Shown here: piece by piece, positions 59,824 through 64,000 of the stretch
How the letters are laid out: the number at the start of each line of letters is the position of its first letter
Numbering within the stretch: position 1 is the first letter of the stretch
Assembly: GCF_007994075.1 (NCBI RefSeq)
Contig: NZ_VIWU01000001.1
Coordinates: forward strand, 7,254,001-7,318,000
DNA length: 64,000 nucleotides
Direction: 5' to 3'
Source: Pseudonocardia hierapolitana
Lineage (GTDB): Bacteria > Actinomycetota > Actinomycetes > Mycobacteriales > Pseudonocardiaceae
The notes under the pieces: model-generated
Told to the model about the DNA's origin: nothing
Database searches by the model: none
The model's input: the letters and a program-made list of their open reading frames with translations, nothing else
Translations under genes and position numbers: made by a program

Positions 59824-60372
59824 GTGTCCGTCCTACCCGTCCGCCTGTTCGGCGACCCGGTGCTGCGCACCCGCGCCGCCGAGGTCACCACGTTCGACGC
59901 CGAGCTGCGCAAGCTCGTGGCCGACCTCACCGACACGATGCACGCCGAGGGCGGCGCGGGCCTGGCCGCTCCGCAGCTGGGCGTGGGGCTGCGGGTGTTC
60001 ACCTACGACTGCGACGGATTCGCCGGGCACCTGGTCAACCCCACCTGGGACGTCGTCGGCGACGAGGAGCAGGTCGGGCCCGAGGGATGCCTGTCGATCC
60101 CGGGCCTGCGCTGGGACTGCCGCCGGCACCTGCACGTCGTCGCGCGGGGCTGGAACATGCACGGCGAGCCGGTCGTCGTCGAGGGCAGCGAGCTGCTCGC
60201 CCGCTGCATCCAGCACGAGACCGACCACCTGGACGGCGTGTTGTTCGTCGACCGCCTCGACCCGGAGACGCGTCGCCAGGCGATGGCCGAGATACGGGCG
60301 GCGGAATGGTTCGGGGAACCGGTGCCCGAGGTGCGGCTGAGCCCGCACCCGCTGTTCGGGAAGGTCAGGTAG
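59824..60372 (+). CDS. def: Peptide deformylase
   Basis: A 182-residue metalloenzyme that removes N-formyl groups from new proteins. All three motifs are intact: [19 protein letters not shown] (metal Cys) and [12 protein letters not shown] (two metal His, catalytic Glu). GTG 59824 is preceded by GGAGGAAGTTGC. It shares one base with fmt, the enzyme that adds the formyl group upstream. Confidence 0.96.
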   Translation: MSVLPVRLFGDPVLRTRAAEVTTFDAELRKLVADLTDTMHAEGGAGLAAPQLGVGLRVFTYDCDGFAGHLVNPTWDVVGDEEQVGPEGCLSIPGLRWDCRRHLHVVARGWNMHGEPVVVEGSELLARCIQHETDHLDGVLFVDRLDPETRRQAMAEIRAAEWFGEPVPEVRLSPHPLFGKVR

Positions 60373-61301
60373 TGCGGCTCGTCTTCGCCGGCACCCCCGA
60401 TCCCGCGGTCCCGTCCCTGCGGGCGCTGCTGGAGTCCCCGCGCCACGAGGTCGTGGCCGTCGTCACGCGCCCGGACGCGCCCGCGGGCCGCGGCCGCAAG
60501 CTGGTGCGCTCCCCCGTGGGCCGGGTCGCGGACGACGCCGGCATCCCCGTGCTCACCCCCGCGCGGCCGTCCGAGCCGGAATTCCTCTCGCAGCTCGCCG
60601 AGCTCGCGCCGGACTGCTGCCCCGTGGTCGCCTACGGCGCGCTCGTGCCCCGCGAGGCCCTCGACGTGCCGCGGCACGGCTGGGTGAACCTGCACTTCTC
60701 GCTCCTGCCCGCGTGGCGGGGTGCCGCACCCGTGCAGGCGGCGCTGCGCCACGGCGACGAGATCACCGGCGCCACCACCTTCCGGCTCGAGGAGGGGCTC
60801 GACACCGGGCCGGTCTTCGGGGTCGTCACCGAGGAGGTGCGCCCCACCGACACGGCGGGCGATCTCCTCGGGAGGCTCGCGACGTCGGGTGCCGGGCTGC
60901 TGGTGGCCACGCTCGACGGGATCGAGGAGGGCACCCTCGAGGCCCGGCCGCAGCCGGCCGACGGTGTCTCGCTCGCCCCGAAGGTCACCACCGCCGACGC
61001 TCGCGTGGACTGGGGCGCCCCTCCCGTCGCGATCGACCGGCTGATCCGCTCCGTCACCCCGGAGCCAGGGGCCTGGACCACGTTCCGGGAGGAACGGCTC
61101 GGTCTCGGCCCGGTCGCCCGCGTCGAGGACGCGCCGGTACTGGAGCCGGGGGAGCTGCGGGCGGAGAAGCGACGCGTTCTCGTCGGCACGGCCGGGGCGC
61201 CGGTGCAGCTGGGCGAGGTGCGACCCGTCGGCAAGCGGGCCATGCCCGCCCCGGACTGGGCCCGCGGCGTTCGGATCGCGGCGGCGGAGCGGCTGACATG
61301 A
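60372..61301 (+). CDS. fmt: Methionyl-tRNA formyltransferase
   Basis: A 309-residue enzyme that formylates initiator Met-tRNA. Start [16 protein letters not shown], the folate-binding and catalytic segment [20 protein letters not shown], and [16 protein letters not shown] are conserved. The C-terminal tRNA-binding domain is complete. GTG 60372 overlaps the def TAG by one base. The stop overlaps rsmB (ATGA). Confidence 0.96.
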   Translation: MRLVFAGTPDPAVPSLRALLESPRHEVVAVVTRPDAPAGRGRKLVRSPVGRVADDAGIPVLTPARPSEPEFLSQLAELAPDCCPVVAYGALVPREALDVPRHGWVNLHFSLLPAWRGAAPVQAALRHGDEITGATTFRLEEGLDTGPVFGVVTEEVRPTDTAGDLLGRLATSGAGLLVATLDGIEEGTLEARPQPADGVSLAPKVTTADARVDWGAPPVAIDRLIRSVTPEPGAWTTFREERLGLGPVARVEDAPVLEPGELRAEKRRVLVGTAGAPVQLGEVRPVGKRAMPAPDWARGVRIAAAERLT

Positions 61302-62773
61302 CCGGAACGGGCCCGCGCCGGGAAGGGCCGCGCCGACCCCGGCGCGACCGCGGCGCCGGCCCGCGGCAGTCCGGGCCGCCGCGCGGCCGGCAGGGCCCGC
61401 CCCGGCCGCCGGAACCGGACCCCGCGCGCCTCGCCGCCCTCGAGCTGCTCACCGCCGTGCGCACCAGGGACGCCTACGCCAACCTCGCCCTGCCCGCGAT
61501 CCTGCGCAGGCACCGCCTGCGCGACCGCGACGCCGCACTCGTCACCGAGCTGGGCTACGGCACCCTGCGCGCGCAGGGCCTGCTCGACGCCGTGATCGAC
61601 GAGTGCACCGACCGTCCGCTGTCCCGGGTGGAGCCCGGCCTGCTCGACGCGCTGCGCCTGGGCGCCTACCAGCTGCTGCGCACCCGGATCCCGCCGCACG
61701 CCGCCGTGGCCACCACCGTGGAGCTGGTGCGCGCCGAGGCGGGAAGCCGGGCGGGCGGGTTCGTCAACGCGGTGCTGCGCCGCGTCGGCGAGCGCGACGA
61801 GCCGGCCTGGGTGGCGGCGCTCGCCCCGCCCGCCGACGAGGACCCGGTGGGGCACTCCGCGTTCGCCCACTCCCACCCCCGGTGGATCGCACAGGCCTTC
61901 GCCGACGCGCTGGGCCGCTCGGCCGACCCGGCCGCCGAGCTGGACGCCGCGCTCGCGGCCGACGACGCGCGCCCCGCCGTACACCTGCTCGCCCGCCCCG
62001 GGGAGATCACCGCAGCCGAGCTCGCGCTCGTGACCGGCGGCGAGGAGGCGCCGTACTCGCCCTACGGCGTGCACCTCGGGCCGGGTGGCGGCGACGTCGG
62101 CGAGATCGACGCGGTGGCCGAAGGGCTCGCGATCGTGCAGGACGAGGGCAGCCAGCTGGTGGCGCTCGCCCTCACCCGTGCCCCGCTGGTGGGCGACGAC
62201 GCGGGCCGCTGGCTCGACCTGTGCTCCGGCCCCGGTGGCAAGGCCGCCCTGCTCGGCGGCATCGTGGCCCTCGACGGCGGCGCACTCGACGCCGTGGAAC
62301 CCAGCGAGCACCGCGCCGGCCTGGTGCGCCGGGCCACCGACGGGCTCCCGGTGACCGTCCACCAGGCCGACGGCCGCGCCGCGCCGCTCCCCGACGCCGC
62401 GTACGACCGCGTGCTCGTGGACGCGCCGTGCACCGGCCTCGGGGCGCTGCGCCGCCGTCCGGAGGCCCGGTGGCGGCGGCAGCCATCGGACGTGGCAGGG
62501 CTCACGGCGCTGCAGCGGGAGCTGCTCACCGCCGCCCTGCGCCACGTGCGCCCCGGTGGCGTGGTGGCCTACGTGACCTGCTCGCCGCACCTCGCCGAGA
62601 CCGCGGGCGTGCTCGCCAGGGTGCGCCGCGCCCACCCGGAGATGCAGCAGCTCGACGCGCGCGAGTACCTGCCCGGCGTTCCCGATCTGGGCGACGGGCC
62701 CACCGTGCAGCTCTGGCCGCACCGGCACGGCACCGACGCGATGTTCCTCGCGCTCCTGCGCCGCGAAGGGTAG
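61298..62773 (+). CDS. rsmB: 16S rRNA (cytosine-C5) methyltransferase RsmB
   Basis: A 491-residue enzyme methylating 16S rRNA at C967. A ~45-residue Arg/Pro/Gly-rich start precedes a NusB-like RNA-binding domain ([20 protein letters not shown]). The catalytic domain has [30 protein letters not shown] (catalytic Cys region) and [10 protein letters not shown] (second Cys). It is coupled to fmt by ATGA, a conserved arrangement. Confidence 0.94.
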   Translation: MTGTGPRREGPRRPRRDRGAGPRQSGPPRGRQGPPRPPEPDPARLAALELLTAVRTRDAYANLALPAILRRHRLRDRDAALVTELGYGTLRAQGLLDAVIDECTDRPLSRVEPGLLDALRLGAYQLLRTRIPPHAAVATTVELVRAEAGSRAGGFVNAVLRRVGERDEPAWVAALAPPADEDPVGHSAFAHSHPRWIAQAFADALGRSADPAAELDAALAADDARPAVHLLARPGEITAAELALVTGGEEAPYSPYGVHLGPGGGDVGEIDAVAEGLAIVQDEGSQLVALALTRAPLVGDDAGRWLDLCSGPGGKAALLGGIVALDGGALDAVEPSEHRAGLVRRATDGLPVTVHQADGRAAPLPDAAYDRVLVDAPCTGLGALRRRPEARWRRQPSDVAGLTALQRELLTAALRHVRPGGVVAYVTCSPHLAETAGVLARVRRAHPEMQQLDAREYLPGVPDLGDGPTVQLWPHRHGTDAMFLALLRREG

Positions 62774-62809
62774 CGCCGGCGCTCACGCCGGCCGTGATAG
62801 GTCTTGCCG

Positions 62810-63853
62810 ATGCGCCGACGAATCCCGGTGATCGTGCTCGCGGGCTTCCTCGGTTCGGGGAAGACCACCGTCCTCAACCACCTGCTCGCCCACAGCCTCG
62901 ACCTGCGCATCGGGGTGATCGTCAACGACTTCGGCAGCATCCCCGTCGACGCCATGCTCGTGGGCGGGAGCGCCGCGGGCGTCGTCCCCGTCGGCAACGG
63001 GTGCCTGTGCTGCACCAGCGACGAGGCCGGTGTAGGGCCGCTGCTCGACCAGCTCACCGGACCGGGTTCCGACATCGACGCGATCGTCATCGAGGCCAGC
63101 GGGATCGCCGAACCTGGGGCCATGGTTCGGCTCGTGCTCGGTGCCGGGAACCCGAACATCAGCTTCGGCGGGCTGGTCGAGGTCGTCGACGCCGCCGAGT
63201 TCGAGGGTGCCCGCGGCAGGCACCCGGCCCTCGACCGGCACGTCCGGCTCGCCGACGTCGTGGTCCTCAACAAGGCCGACCTGGTGGACGCCGGCCGCCT
63301 GACGCAGGTGCAGGAGCTGTGCCGATCCCTCAACGACCGGGCCCCGCTGCTGGTCACCCGGCACGGCGGGGTGGACGCCCGGATGCTGTTGGACGTCGAT
63401 GTGGTGCCGGGCCGGCAGCTCATGCTCGGCCAGGTCGACGCCGAGCGTCCCGCCGACCAGCACCACGACCATCTCCATGCCGCCTACGACGCCTTGACGT
63501 TCGCGACGGACCGGCCGGTCGATCCGCGCCGGTTCGTCGACTTCCTGCACCGCCGTCCGGCTGCCGCCTACCGGATCAAGGGGTTCCTGCACTTCGGCGT
63601 CAGCGGTCACCGGCAGCGGTACGTGCTCCACGCCGTCGGTCAGCACCTGCGGTTCGAGGTGAGCTCCTGGCCCGCGGGGCACCGCCGCGGCACCAGCCTC
63701 GTGGTGATCGGGTGCGGCATCGACCGAGACGCGCTGAGTGCCGAGCTACGCGCGTGCGAACGCGACGAACCCGCCGATCCCGACACGATGTTCGCGGTCC
63801 ACCGGTACACACCCGCCACCGTGCCCGCCGGTTCCGCCACCGGCGATGACTGA
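62810..63853 (+). CDS. CobW/COG0523-family GTP-binding metallochaperone
   Basis: A 347-residue G3E GTPase. Walker A is GFLGSGKTT, the zinc-binding CxCC motif is in GNGCLCC, and the guanine motif is NKAD. A His-rich stretch DQHHDHLHA at ~222-230 likely helps hold metal. The C-terminal CobW domain has KGFLHFG. Related ZNG1/YciC proteins deliver zinc to client enzymes. The adjacent peptide deformylase and rsmB give no firm client. No Zur box was recognised upstream. ATG 62810. Confidence 0.88.
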   Translation: MRRRIPVIVLAGFLGSGKTTVLNHLLAHSLDLRIGVIVNDFGSIPVDAMLVGGSAAGVVPVGNGCLCCTSDEAGVGPLLDQLTGPGSDIDAIVIEASGIAEPGAMVRLVLGAGNPNISFGGLVEVVDAAEFEGARGRHPALDRHVRLADVVVLNKADLVDAGRLTQVQELCRSLNDRAPLLVTRHGGVDARMLLDVDVVPGRQLMLGQVDAERPADQHHDHLHAAYDALTFATDRPVDPRRFVDFLHRRPAAAYRIKGFLHFGVSGHRQRYVLHAVGQHLRFEVSSWPAGHRRGTSLVVIGCGIDRDALSAELRACERDEPADPDTMFAVHRYTPATVPAGSATGDD

Positions 63854-63906
63854 CCGGCGAGACTGACCGGGGACGAACGCGTGCGGAGGGCCGCCCGCCC
63901 GCGGCG

Positions 63907-63912
63907 TACCCT
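63907..63912 (+). promoter_or_regulatory. -10 element for a probably leaderless rpe transcript
   Basis: TACCCT ends 6 nt before GTG 63919, with no ribosome site between. Confidence 0.4.
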
Positions 63913-63918
63913 CCTTGA

Positions 63919-64000
63919 GTGCACCCCATGATCGCGCCGAGCATCCTCGCGGCCGACTTCGCCCGGCTCGCGGACGAGGCAGCCGCGGTGGCGGGCCCAC
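63919..64000 (+). CDS. rpe: Ribulose-phosphate 3-epimerase, partial (N-terminus)
   Basis: The window ends 27 codons into this gene. The visible part, PMIAPSILAADFARLADE, is the conserved first strand and helix of ribulose-phosphate epimerase, including the catalytic Ser region. The enzyme interconverts ribulose and xylulose 5-phosphates. Placement after fmt-rsmB is typical of actinobacteria. GTG 63919 is preferred because of the -10 upstream; ATG 63928 is an alternative. Confidence 0.85.
   Translation, partial: MHPMIAPSILAADFARLADEAAAVAGP

Overview
This window is chromosomal DNA from a high-GC actinobacterium, most likely a Pseudonocardia or close Pseudonocardiaceae relative. The grounds are the very high G+C at third codon positions, many GTG starts, a BldD regulator with an intact c-di-GMP signature, mIHF, a helicase-degenerate PriA, and two conserved actinobacterial blocks: alaS-ruvX-mltG-(pilD)-aroC-aroK-aroB-aroQ-pepQ-efp-nusB, and bldD/pyrR-pyrB-pyrC-carA-carB-pyrF-mihF-gmk-rpoZ-coaBC-metK-priA-def-fmt-rsmB-rpe. 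The genus is inferred from style and synteny only.

Layout. 1-6.7 kb: an alpha-galactoside operon (GH36 alpha-galactosidase, two sugar ABC permeases, a solute-binding lipoprotein) facing a convergent ROK regulator. 6.7-9 kb: an FAD-linked oxidase and a secreted nucleoside-hydrolase-like protein. 9-14.3 kb: an arginine/ornithine group (arginine deiminase, divergent Lrp/AsnC regulator, ECF sigma factor with SnoaL tail, dimethylargininase, ornithine aminotransferase). 14.3-17.4 kb: small membrane proteins, a TetR regulator and a SigD/ShbA-like sigma factor with a coupled 30-codon upstream ORF. 17.5-28.1 kb: alaS, ruvX, mltG, prepilin peptidase and the shikimate genes. 28.3-30.2 kb: an intergenic repeat split by an IS110-family element. 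30.2-33.7 kb: aminopeptidase, efp, nusB and a UbiA prenyltransferase. 33.8-42.2 kb: an AraC-cupin pair divergent from a Liv-type ABC importer operon ending in two dehydrogenases. 42.2-54.4 kb: bldD, the pyrimidine operon under a PyrR RNA element, then mihF-gmk-rpoZ-coaBC. 54.4-56.1 kb: an uninterrupted copy of the repeat and an SH3 protein. 56.4-64 kb: metK, priA, def, fmt, rsmB, a CobW GTPase and the start of rpe.

The most striking item is the IS110 element (28427-29743). Its 258-nt left end folds into the three-part architecture of a bridge RNA, and all four guide segments can be read against the actual target and donor junctions. The intact second copy of the target repeat, 26 kb away, shows the pre-insertion site. 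The right end carries a TTGACA that would sit 17 bp from a -10-like hexamer in the left end once the element is circular, as in other IS110 elements.

Other unusual items are the roughly 560-bp intergenic repeats with a 70-bp concentric palindrome, a five-unit array of 16-bp hairpin repeats between an SDR gene and bldD, a 51-codon ORF that exactly bridges pyrB and pyrC, and a recurrent TAnnnT-(6-8 nt)-start arrangement suggesting many leaderless transcripts. No rRNA, tRNA or CRISPR array was seen.
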